Under the pieces are notes generated by a model, which was given only the letters and a program-made list of their open reading frames with translations, did no database searches and was not told the origin of the DNA. DNA of 64,000 bases from the NCBI GenBank assembly GCA_023333565.1, contig JAJKFH010003045.1:186001-250000 (forward strand). The letters run 5' to 3'. Below, piece by piece: positions 24,107-35,260 of this stretch. Source of the DNA: Puffinus mauretanicus. Taxonomy: Eukaryota; Chordata; Aves; Procellariiformes; Procellariidae. Within the stretch, counting starts at the first letter, position 1; each line of letters begins with the position of its first letter. Position numbers and translations under genes: made by a program.

Positions 24107-26395
24107 AACAAGTCTCCCCAGTCTCCCAATATGATCAGTAGAGAGGAAAAGGCCCTTTTAGGATGTGGTATGTATCGTCCTCCAGTAGTCGTTTTAAAAT
24201 AGGTCAGAAAGTTGCACTCTAAAAATGCTGATTCCTCTTTGTAGTCACCCTGGTCTCCTTTAAGTCCCATGTAGTGTGTCGTACATGGCAGCAGGTAGCT
24301 GAGAGGAGTTTCACTTGCTCCTCTCACTGTACGGATGCAGGCAGGCAGCATTGCTAACAAATCCACTGGCAAAGTAGCATAGCTTTCACGAGTTCCCTTC
24401 ATTTTAGCACTTGTTTGTTGGAGTGGGGGAAGGGGAAACAAAAAAGCCATCTGATTGAGTGCATTTCCAGAGGAATTTGAAGAAAAAGTGGAAGTATTCA
24501 GTTCTGGTTTATGTACTAATATACTTCTGGTAAATTGTCTAGGCTCTGGAATAGCTGTTCAAACTGGCAATCCAAGTGTTCCGGCTTCCAGTCGTATAGC
24601 TAACGATGGCCTTCATCTCTTGTGTCTAGTCTGAGGTGCAGATTAAACAATAACTTTCCTTACATGGTTTCTTTCCTTCTTGCACTCTGTGCTCTTTGGA
24701 CCTGCTATATAGCTAGTTTGTTTCACTCTTAAGTTGATATAACTTCTTTAAAGTCATTCTATTTCCTACTTCCTGTCTAGAATCAGTGAAGTAAAATGGT
24801 GGCAAATCAGGCATCCTTTTATCATCTTAGGTTTAAAAAAAGTTAATGGGATAGAAGAAAGGTCCTAATTTGGGAAAATCAGGCCAAATCAGAAGACTGC
24901 AGAAGTAGTAACCAAAGGTACTTTCTGAAAAGAAATAATTTCTCCTACAGTAGCTCTTTGTGATCCCAATAACCATGTGAGAGGCAATGCGTGTTAATAT
25001 ATTGTGACTACCTTGAAGTATATGACATGTAGCTGCAAACATCTCCTTGATGTAGGTGGGCCTGTAGCTGTGGGACAGCAAGCAAGTCAAGTGGCAAGTA
25101 CATGCTGTGTGCTAGTGCAGCATAAAACCTTGCTTCATGCCTTTTGTTCTCTTTTTTTTCCGTAAAGTCAGTCCATACCTGTAACCTAAATGGAGAATGG
25201 GGGAGGAAAATAATTACTATTCATATTGTGTGTGTTTTTGGGGCGGGGAGAGTTGTCCAAGTTTACCCTAAGGCATTCTCTCCTGCTCTTATGAGCTTGA
25301 TGCATGTAGTTACAGTGGGTCTGTCCACGGTTTACAGCTGATGGCATTTGATGACTTTACAGATGGCAGCAGAGAGAAGGAAAACCAAATACAAAAGGTT
25401 AGGATACAGTTTCACAGACTGGCTTGCTAAGGTGTCACAGCACCACTTTGGGACTTTGAGTTACTTTCTGTAAGCATCAGTAGGGCTTTGAACTATCAAT
25501 TCTCTTAACGGCTGTAAGTGGCATGCAAGTATTTTAGATGATGCGTCTCTTACAAGACGAAGCCCATTTCTCAGGGCTTATGTTCTATTCATGAAATAGG
25601 AGCTGGAGTGAGAAATATTTTTATTTGAACTGGTGGCTTGCTTCATGTGGTTTTTCTCCTCATTTACATATAGAAAGCTTAGTGTAATGTGAAATACCTT
25701 ATCACTTCTTTAGCGTAAAGGATTTCCAATATAGATTATTTTCTGCACCTACATATTCCCACATGTGCATTCTCTGCTGATCTTAAAATATGAGTGGCTT
25801 GGCCACTTAACCCAAACTCCTCTGTAGAAAGATTCCTTTTGTAAAACTTGGATTTAATTTCCCCAGCTAGATGTAAGTGAACATTACACAGTTTCATCAA
25901 GAAGTTCAACTTAAGGGCTTTGTGCCAGGATGAATCTATCATTTGCCTTTAGCAGGTATTTCAAGAATGTCTTATTTCAGTCATGCTTTGGAGAGGCTAG
26001 AAGTCACAGCTGAACGTAGAATTCATGTGCCTCCATAGTTCAGGCTTGTTTGGGATGAAGGAAAAGCTGATTTCCTTCAGCAGCAGCAGGGAGGAATATT
26101 CCAACCCCCCTTTCCCAATCCTGTCTGTACCACTGAAGCTGTTGGATTCGTTTTAGCTCAAGGCTCTGTTTTAAACTCTGTGTAAAGTGCAGCATGTATT
26201 TGAGGCCATTACTGAGCTCTGTAACCCTAACGTGAGTTGAGGTAGAGCGGGGAAAAAAATGAGGCCAGGCTCATAATGTATCCTTTGCTTTTCTAGTTCA
26301 TTAAACTGCTCACCTGAGTTTGAACTCTGGCGTCCCTTCATAATAGAAGGTAGCTTTAACAGTCAGGTAACAGCTGCAAAGACCAGGGAGTGCAT
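24107..26395. other. presumed intronic sequence, no gene seen
   Basis: Unique, moderately AT-rich sequence with no repeats or RNA genes recognised. Open frames reach 124 codons on the minus strand (24076-24450) without any recognisable domain. Confidence 0.5.
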
Positions 26396-26399
26396 AGCA

Positions 26400-26530
26400 C
26401 AAAAAGGAATTAGCAGCAAATGCACACATCAGGATTTGAAATGCAATATTGATTAGCTCATTAAAATTAATAAGATACTCAATTATAAAACTCCCATTAC
26501 ATTTTGCAGTTCTTCTGGAAACCGAACAGG
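26400..26530. promoter_or_regulatory. putative conserved non-coding element
   Basis: An AT-rich, non-repetitive block with dense homeodomain-like words: GATTAGCTCATTAAAATTAATAA (about 26450-26472), TCAATTATAA (about 26479-26488) and CCCATTAC. It has no open frame of note. Such sequence is typical of deeply conserved developmental enhancers, but composition alone cannot prove conservation. Confidence 0.3.
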
Positions 26531-26639
26531 TTTTTTTATCCTTATCCTTTCAGGAATACCTCACTCAAGACAAATTTTAATGTCATTTCCTTTGCAAACC
26601 ACAGAATGTGTTAATTCTTAGTGGAGCCCAAGTTTGTCT

Positions 26640-27130
26640 GTGTTTTATTTAGTAAAACATTGTTTTTAATAGACTGGAAGACTCAGTAATAGTATTATGT
26701 ACTAAAAGTTGCTTTGATTGAGAGTGATCCAAATCAGCATGTAATTGGACTAATGTCACTGTAATTAGGGTCAAAAACTAAAAGGCAGATATTCATATAC
26801 TGGCTAATTTTTAGCAAATCAGACAAATCTGTTTCAAAACAAAGCACATAGAGGGGAAACCGTTTGATTCAAGCTCAGGAACTCAAGGAACAAGTTTGTG
26901 AAAGAGAACATTGGTTCATAAAAAGGAAAAGTGTCACATTTTTCCTAATTCTTAAGAAATACGTATATGGCCTCCATAATACAGAAATGTGATTTTCACG
27001 CTACAGATCTAATTGCCTTGTGGAACCTTCAATGACTTAAAGCTGGATTTCCAACGTGAATCTCTACGCTTTACTAAGTATTGTACTTTATTAAATAATA
27101 TCTTTAATAAAGGATTTGCTTTAGAGGGTT
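26640..27130. promoter_or_regulatory. putative conserved non-coding element cluster
   Basis: This continues the AT-rich, repeat-free block with words such as TGTAATTGGACTAATG (about 26740-26755), CTGTAATTAGGG (about 26759-26770), TGGCTAATTTTTAGC (about 26801-26815) and CCTTTAATAAAGG near 27110. The recurring TAATTG/TAATTA cores fit homeodomain sites. The call is by pattern only. Confidence 0.3.
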
Positions 27131-30100
27131 TGAGCCACTTGACTCATGGCAGTTCTTGCTGAAATGAGAAATTGCCTTAGGAATGCTCAGTTTCCATGCA
27201 AGAGGGAGGCTGGAGGAAGATAAAGACGTAAAAGGAAGATCGTGCAATGATTGTTAAGTGGATGGCACTTCTCATGGATGTGGTCACTGCTCATTCTTCT
27301 TTCCACAGAAGTTTTGATTGAATTTTCTTGCCACACTGCCCAGGAGAGCTAACTCTCCTGTTTAACCACAAAACGTTAACCACAAGCTTATACTTCACAT
27401 CTCAGTTTTGCCCTGCCATTGTGCTGGTCTTCAGTCTCACTTTGGAGTAAGATGCGAGTTCCATTTCAGTGTTGTTTCTCTGGCATCGTGATCGCAGCGG
27501 ATTGCAGATGATAATGCAAAAGCTTTGGGAGCTGAACTCAAAGGGGTGGCCTAGAAATGAATGGTGATAATGCCGCATAGCCCTTCATCGAAACCATCCG
27601 CTTTCTGATAATCAAAGTAATTGGTAAGGTTCTTTGGTAAAATGTATGCATGTTGTGGGTGTGTGTTAAGGTGTTTGATGCTTTCCGTTAAGCTCTAAGA
27701 TTCTGGATTTGTGAAAGCTATGCAAAAATCTGTGTCATATAGAAGAGACTTCTCCCACTCCTATCTGCAGAGAGAAATGACAGAACTTGATCCAAGTGTG
27801 CCTTGAAGACTTAAATAATGAGATTTAAGCACACAGAGGCTTTGGTTTGAGCCTCCAGTTCCTAATTTTGTGGGGGGAAGTGAGGGCATCTACTGCATCT
27901 TAACAGTAAGTTATTAACATTATAACTTAATTCTCCAAAATCACTGAAATTTTCACTGGGTAGCCTTATAGAAAGCCAGAGAAGTTGTGAGGGGAGGAAA
28001 GAGGGGGAACTGCAGCACCAGTGACAAGTATTATATCACAGTTATGTTGATCTAATAAAAAAAATCTGTCTTTTAATTTCTGGCTTATCAACTTTCTTGT
28101 TGTTGCATCAGCCTATATGTCTTGGTAATAAGGTATCTGGTAAAAATTGCAGTCTCTTACATTTGCGTGTCTTATAAAATCTTGTCCTACGCAATTTTGA
28201 CTCCCTTGGTAGCAGACAGAATGATTAAAAAGGCTGTACCAAATTCACAAAAAGCAGCAGGAGTCTCATCCACTACCAGGCCAATGCCAAAAGAGTCTGA
28301 AAGAGTGGGACTAGAACTAGTTTTCCAGGCCTGCTTTAATCCCTTGCTTATGTTCCTAAACCAGATTTTGAAGATTATGAACAAAATTAAACTGACACTT
28401 TATTTTGATGAAGCTGTAACTCTAATGTCAGACTAGTGTCTCTCTGTCCGTATCTGGGAGGCCTGACAATCACACTAAACTTAACTAGCAGTGTGCATGT
28501 GGGAACTAACTCTTGTATTCTTGCTGTTTGGTTGGTTTCTTTTCTCTGTCTCCATTCCTTACTTACATCTCTTAAAGCCTTGTTTGTTTGTTTGTTTGTT
28601 TGTTTTCATTTTGACTTTCTACAGAAACATTGTTCATCTCCTGCTTATCTTTACTTTCCCTGACCACCCCTAAGATTGATGAGAAGCAGAGTCCTCATAC
28701 ATCTGTGATCCTGAAGGTACGGGCGAACACAGATGAGCAGCAGGGAGATAAAATATTTTGTCCTCCACCCCAGTAAGAAGCAGCCTCTTCGGGGCTTGGG
28801 AGGAGGACGAAGACTGGATAGGGGAAGAAGCCTTAGACTGATGCGTTGCCTTCCTCTATCAAGCAGGCAGTTTCGCTGATGAGATATCTGGAAATACTTA
28901 AATGTGTAGATTTCATTTAGAAAGGCTGAGGAGGTGAGGGTAGGGCTGGGAATGGCAAAAGCAGGACTTTCTTCAAGAAGAAAAAGCAAAAAACTCAGAT
29001 TCCTTCAGGGCTCTCCTGAAAGCCAGAATGTAGAACACAACCAGTATGTCTTTCTGTGTAGGCTGTCTTTAAATGGAGGCAGACGGTCACAGGCGGTGTT
29101 TAAATTCTAGGTTCAATAAAGGCACATCCTTCAGTTAGACAAGGCAAAACTGTCATTTGTTAGAATTCAAAAACAGTATCTAAATGCCTCAATGACTTGT
29201 CATCCAGTGACTCACTGCAGTGTCATAGTGGGACTTCTGGCTTTCACATGAAAGTTATACTTGCTGAAACAGCGTCCTGCCAGCTCCTATTAACAGCCCC
29301 CCCTCCCCCCCACCCCCAAACATGTCTCCAATTTACTCATGGTGAAGAGGGGATTTGGGGGGACAGGGCAGGAGAAGGCGTCAAGGGTAGATTAAATGAT
29401 CAGAAACCTCATTACCTCTTCCTGGTAGACTTCTGAGTGCCGGCTTTTTCATTTGTTCTGTGTCTCTCTGAAACGAGTCCTTGAGTTGCAAAAGAAAAAC
29501 ATTCAGAAGTGATGAGCTGGCCATATTTGTAAGAATTTAGTCATTTACTTGGTCCAACCAAAAATGTCTTTTCTTGCGTGCAGTGTCTTCTTTTAAAGTT
29601 ATTGGCTACTTTTAAAAAGTACTAATCTTGAAATGATCTCAGCTTGATTTCCTTCATCTCCTGCAGCTGATTAGGGGATCATCAGGATCATGGGGTTTTT
29701 TTCTTTGTTTAATTCACGTCATCAATTTTATTTTAGATGCCCTTTGCTTTTTTTTAAGAGCCAATCCTTTTTAATACTAGGTACATCCTGCAAGAGCCCT
29801 TCCTGCCTTCTGATCCAATACTTATTTATCCTGGGACCTAGTCCAAATGCCACCAACAGTGCTTGTGTGGGCTTTTTTTGTTTGTTTCAAAAATGTTTGA
29901 TCACGTGCTGACATGCGGCAGCATTAAATGCATCGGTATGCAGTTCAGGAGGTAACGGTCATGGAGATTAAAAGAACCTCACCTGAGCAGCACATGGCTT
30001 TCTGCTCTTAACATCATGTCTATTTCTGTCATCAAGTTTTAAGTTTAGTATTATATTACAGTGGATGTCTTGCGTTCCTGATGATGTTCAGTTGCTCTTT

Positions 30101-33100
30101 GAATCCCACCCTGTTATTTTGGCTCAGTATCAAGGAGCAGTGACTGCAACAAGGTGATCTCATCTGACATGTAGTGTAGTTGTGTTTGGTTTTGAAGACT
30201 TGAGGTTCGGTTCCATCTGTACTTCCTGTAGCTGTAGGTAAATCATCTGACATCCAGTAGGATGACATGTGTGATCTCTGTGGTCTGTCTTCCTCCTTTC
30301 TCGTGAATTCACGCGCTTTCCTTCTGTGGCGGGGCTCTTGTTGGCATTGTTTTTCTTTTCACTGGGATGTGAATAGGAAGAGCAGTGAAAGGTTTCTGCG
30401 TAAAGCATAACCTGTGCTAGTTTCGGCATAAAGACTGTTTGACCTCTCTGTGAGGGCTCTGATCCTAAATTCTTAATGAACTAACTACAAATTTGGAAGG
30501 AAAGAGTCAGTGGCTGACTTTGCATTCTTCTTGACTAACAGATGAGAAGCTTGTGTTTGCTTTTTTCCAACCCCCTCCCCCCCCATCATAAAACTATAAA
30601 GCAAGGATGTGGCTGTTGGCAGCTGTTTTCCTTTTGATGTGGTCAACTCAAAATTAATATTAAAAGTATAATTCTGAACTTGCATTTTCTTGGAGACCAA
30701 ATGCATGATGAAAGGACAGGAGGGTTCTCTCTCCACCTGCTGGGAGCGTGCTCTTCGCTTGAGTTTTTCTGGGAGGCTGCGGTCAGGGGGTGAAGCTTGA
30801 CACAGCTGAGCTCATCATGGCACGCAGCCATCCAAAGGCGAGGGTGCTTTTCCCTTTCAGTGCTTGGCTGTGAGCTGACCTGGCAGAAAACTTAACAGAG
30901 CAAGGTGAGTGAATGTAGCTGTGGTGTAGTATTAAAGATCCCGGAGCTCTCTGTAGGTTTGAAACCTGGATGTAAGGACTGTAAGACATATGGCTAGATC
31001 TGGTGGCTTCTTAGAATTAGCTCACAAGTAAGTGCCTTTTTACTCTTGAAAGATCTGCCTGTCATTGTGGTACCTGCTGTATACAGCTTTTTATTTTGGT
31101 TATTTTGTTCTTACCTTCCTCTGTCCCCAAGCTCTCTGAACCTCTAGCACCTGCCCAGTCAGCTCCTGCTGGACCTGCCTATGCTACATATCTGAAAGTC
31201 CTTGCCACAAATTGGATTTTTGACCCCTCTCTAACTGGTTCTCTGTCTTTAATAAATGAATTTGGGAGAAAGAGCCTGACAGAAAATCACAACTGGATCA
31301 TGTATTTCTCCCCACTCCCTTTGTTGTGTTGTTCTGGATCCTCCTTTGATTCGGTATGGAAGCATAACACTTACCCCTGCCATGCTGTAGGGACTTCCAT
31401 GCTTCGCCTGTGGGTTCATTTGTTAGCGTAGCAGAGCACTTTTGGGATTTTCCCATTACCTACCTGCATAATGTCTTGCATCTTGTAAGTGTTATATATC
31501 TTCCTGTGATCTTGAAAAGATGATTCAGAATTGAAAGGATGTTTTCCCCAGCAGGTTATAAGCTGGGCCCAAACTTCTTGCTGGTGTCCAGCTGGAACTA
31601 TCATTTTAATCCAAGACAGAATTGGGTTGCTAACGCTGCTGCCAGTCACACTAACTCACATTATTAAATAATCCTACTGTTTTGTTGTGCTCCTTCCATC
31701 TTGCAGTCCTTCAGCTCAAGTTCAGGAGTCATCTCTTGTACAGATGCTCCTGACTTATTCATGGAGATGCTGAGATTCCCTGTCACCTTCCACGTACATA
31801 CTGCCCGTAAAGGCTCATGGTGAGCATAAAACACAACTATGCTGGAGAAGTAATATGCTTCCTTCTGTCAGAAGGTACAAAGGGCAAATACAGAAGCAGC
31901 AGGCACAGGGAGGAACAGGAAAACAATTTGTGGTATAGCATGACGTCGCTTTATCTCTGAATACCCTGAAATATGTACAGAAAGACTTTGGCAACATTTG
32001 TGCCTCAGAATTCATAGCCAAGATGAAAAGAAGATGAGAAACTTTCATGTTGTCAGGAACTGTGCAGCAGGTATTCTGTAAGATCTGCTGGGCATGAAGG
32101 AACAAAAAAAAAAAGTTGGGCAGGTTTTTTTTCCATTTTTTGTTGGTTGTTTTTTTTTTTTTTGGTAACCTCGGGACATAACTCTCTCAGTAGCCTATGG
32201 GTTTCAGTGGGAATATTCAGGGACTGTCTTAGCAGCACTTGGAGAGCCTAACCTTGAGAACAAAAGTAGAGTGTTTCATGTGGTTACATACTAAAAGATG
32301 TGGGTAGGCATCTAGTGGGAATCCAGAAAGCGCGTGGGCGCTTGATTCCCTCGGAAACTGTTGGGATTTGGCACCTAAGCTGGTAAAGTATTTTCAAAAA
32401 CTCTTTAAATATCTTTCTGAAAATTGGGTCTGATGTTGCTAATCATTGTGAGGGGTGGGGGGATTTTTTTTCTGAAGTAATTGCCGCCTTTGATCCTTGT
32501 TACTTTCTAGCAGATAAACAGGAGGAAATTGAAGGAAAGCAACAGAAATGACTTTGGGGCTGGAGGGATTGACGCAAAAGGAAGATAAAAGAGCTATATA
32601 CTTGTGTAGTTTTATAAAATGAGGAGGAGGGCAGGACTGTTCATGGGCTTCTGAAGAGTATAAATGCCAAGAAATAGAGGGTGTGGAAGAAGGAAACTGT
32701 TTTGGTCTCCACTCTGCAAGTGCCTGTGCAGGCAGGTAGCTTCACACACAGCCTCATCTGAAAGGAGCGTTTTCATTGAACTTGTGAGTGTTACAGGGAC
32801 GCGCTGGTGAGGAACAGAAACACTTTGTGTGGCAACAAGGAAAGTGCCTGCTTTAGTGCTTCAGTCAGGGTAAGACATTTAAATCTGCAGTTGTTTGCAC
32901 GTTGGATTGCCTGGCATCTATCAATGTCATCACATTGCATAAAAGTTACCTTCCATTTGTGCCAGCCTTCCCAATCAAGAGGAGCCCAGACAGAAGCCCC
33001 ACTTTAGGCCCCGATAGCTCCTGTCCCAAACTTGCATGGTTAGTGCTGGGATCTCCACCCTGTGTTAAAGCGGAGCTGGCTGCCATGGTGACACATTTAA

Positions 33101-33240
33101 TCTCAATGATCTCTTTGTGGTATCTGAAACCTCCACCAGGAAGGAAAGGCAGGGTGACAGCTGGAGGGGCAGAGCACGGATAGCAGGTAGGTGAAATAGT
33201 CTGTCTTGGGACTGCACTTCTGAGATCTTAGGACTTCGCT
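27131..33240. other. presumed intronic sequence, no gene seen
   Basis: About 6 kb of mainly unique sequence. Simple sequence includes a GTTT microsatellite near 28580, C-rich runs near 29299 and 30570, and a T(14) run at 32150-32163. A good donor word, GCAAG followed by GTGAGT, lies at about 30904, with no convincing matching exon. Open frames are at most 112 codons and have no domain. Confidence 0.5.
28580..28606. repeat. (GTTT)n microsatellite
   Basis: Six uninterrupted copies of the tetranucleotide TTTG, ending in TTTT. A shorter copy of the same motif lies at 35457-35477. Likely polymorphic in length. Confidence 0.95.
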
Positions 33241-33246
33241 TTTTAT

Positions 33247-33306
33247 ATCCATTAGGACATAAATATTATATACATTAGGATATAATCCATTAGGATTAGG
33301 ATATCT
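33247..33306. repeat. imperfect short tandem repeat of CATTAGGA(T/C)A
   Basis: The words ATCCATTAGGACATA, ACATTAGGATATA and ATCCATTAGGATTAGGATATC follow one another within about 60 bases. These are three to four imperfect copies of an approximately 20-base unit. It lies just upstream of the older plus-strand CR1. Confidence 0.7.
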
Positions 33307-33479
33307 TGGGGAGTGCTTGATGACAAAGGTGTAAAAAGGTTACTTGGAGTTGGTAAAGCCATAGCAGAGAATATAAAGTCTTAACTGCTGAAGGTATTGG
33401 GGACGTTCCCACACCAAGTGCACTTTTTGTAGCCAGTAGATCAGAGAAATTATCTCACTAATTTGAGATAAATACAAAA

Positions 33480-34392
33480 GGAAAAATTAGTCCAAATAGA
33501 TAAGTTAGATGTTAACAAGTCACTAGGGCTGGATGGTGTTCAACCAAGAGTGCTGAGGAACTTGAATGTGAAACTGCAGAACTGCTGGCCAAGCTGTATA
33601 ATTTATCACTACAGACGGCTGCTGTGCCAGAGGACTGGGGAGTTGCCAATGTAATTCCCATCTATAAAAAGGACTCTAGAGGGGATCCTGGGAACAGCAC
33701 ATTGGAGAGTCACGCTACCAGGCATGGAAGGGTGTGTAATAAGGATCTCTGAATACATAGATCAATGTTAACTGTTGGGAAGGAGTCAGTGTGGCTTCTG
33801 AAAATGAAAATCCTGCTGCCCTACCCCATGAAGTTCTGTGGGGTGTTAGTAAGAAAGAGTTAAAGTGGATGCAATATATTTGGGTTTTCAGAAAACTTCT
33901 GTCAAGATCTTAAGCTCCTACAAGTTTGGAGGAAAGGTTATTTTTATAGTTTGAAAGCTGCATGAATAATAGGAAGTAGAAAAATTGGGGATGATTTCAC
34001 TTCTCAGGATGGAGAGGGAAACAGCACTGCAGTAGCAACCAAAAATGCCACCATCCTCATCAGGAAAGGGAAGAAGGGTATCGTTTTGCTTCGGTGTAAA
34101 TACTTGATGCACCCACATCTTGTGTGTGAAGTACGATTCGGGTCTCCATGTCTCCAGAATGACACAGTGGCATTGCAGAAAGGCAGCTAAAAGGGTCAAA
34201 GAGATGGGCTGCCTTCCAAGGAGAAGCTAAAATGGCTGGGACTCTTCCTTTTGGGAAGGAGGGGAGGAACATGGGTGAGGTTTAAATGATAAAGTCAGCA
34301 GGTAAAGCTGAAACATCAGCTCCCATGCTATTATAACCAGGAAACTTTTGATAAAACAAGATGGGCTTTGATTTTAAAACAGATGAAAGAGC
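33480..34392 (+). mobile_element. older CR1 retrotransposon copy (RT and 3' part)
   Basis: Plus-strand translation shows CR1 reverse transcriptase words in the right order: DVNKSLGLDGVQPR (from 33508), VPEDWGVANVIPIYKKD (from 33624), then a degenerate counterpart of the YLDFxKAFDxVPH block (about 33870-33920). The 3' part matches the CR1 stretch coding for CVxFxSPCLQ..AAKRVK (about 34120-34200) and ends near the word TTTTAAAACAGATGAAAG. Stops, deletions and drift are many, including apparent loss of the FADD region, so it is more diverged than the minus-strand copies and from an older subfamily. It is the only CR1 in the presumed intron on the + strand. Confidence 0.8.
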
Positions 34393-34621
34393 ATACTAAG
34401 GCTGTGGAGAAGAATTGGTGCTTGTGGCCTCAGAACAGGTAGAATATGGGGACAGGCTTTGCAGCTCTCACCCATGCAGGGCAAATCCCACCTGCATTGC
34501 CTTTGCAAGAGAGTCTGTGTGACCCTTCCTTTCCCCAGGGCTCTCCTCTGCAGCTTTTCATAGGAAGTGATTATCCAGGTGGCTGGCAAGCATTCGACAC
34601 TCCCTTGTGCGCACACTGAGA

Positions 34622-34683
34622 TTTTTTTTTTTTTAATTATAAGTGACTTATCCCTCATAGAAGTGATTTTTTTTTTTTTTTTT
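34622..34683. repeat. paired T runs, T(13) and T(17)
   Basis: T(13) at 34622-34634 and T(17) at 34667-34683 are separated by 32 bases of unique sequence. No transposon body is attached to either run. Confidence 0.95.
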
Positions 34684-34779
34684 AATGCTGCCTTCAGCAG
34701 GGTGTGCATGTGAACTTTATTTTAATTAACGGTGAGGAATCTGTTTTACATAACTATATCCCAGATTCTCATGAGAGAG

Positions 34780-35260
34780 TGAAAACAGCCCTGAGGGACT
34801 GATGAAGAGGCCAGCGAAATTGGTTGCCTCACCGATGGGAGGCCCGATTCTGATCTCTCTTACATCCTCTCTACCTGTGGGACTTGCTCCAGGCTGGCTG
34901 ACAGCCAAAGGGATTGAACCGATGCAAAGGGACTGCCTCCTCATAGCTTTATTTTGGGCCACTAATTTGTTGTTCTGGGCAGATACAGGGGTGGCGGTTG
35001 CAGCTCTGCCTGACGTTGTTGTCCCCATAGTGGGAATAGCCAAATGGGATGTGAATCTGCTTCCAAGCTCTTTCAGCCATGGCTTGATGCTAGCTCAGAC
35101 GACTTCTGCCACTATGCCTGGTGCCAGGGTATTATATTGCAACTCTCAGTTCACCTATCTCCTTGGAACAGGAGTGCCTGCTGGCGATCAAAGTGTAGTC
35201 CCCACCAGCCAGTTGAGTTGCTTCGGATTTAATAGTGATGCTAGCAGGATTTGATCAAGG
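34780..35260. other. balanced-GC segment open on both strands; function unknown
   Basis: The plus-strand frame 34802-35254 (150 codons) and an overlapping minus-strand frame 34726-35043 (105 codons) are both open. The segment is richer in CpG and GC than its AT-rich neighbours. The + translation is hydrophobic in places (a segment around LLIALFWATNLLFWAD) and resembles no family I know. A frame of this length is expected a few times by chance in 64 kb, so coding is not shown. It could be a conserved enhancer, an lncRNA exon or an old insertion. Confidence 0.2.

Noticed and set aside
34911..34921. Word matching a tRNA B box on the minus strand (GGTTCAATCC)
   Set aside because: The surrounding sequence does not fold into a cloverleaf, and no A box lies at the right distance.
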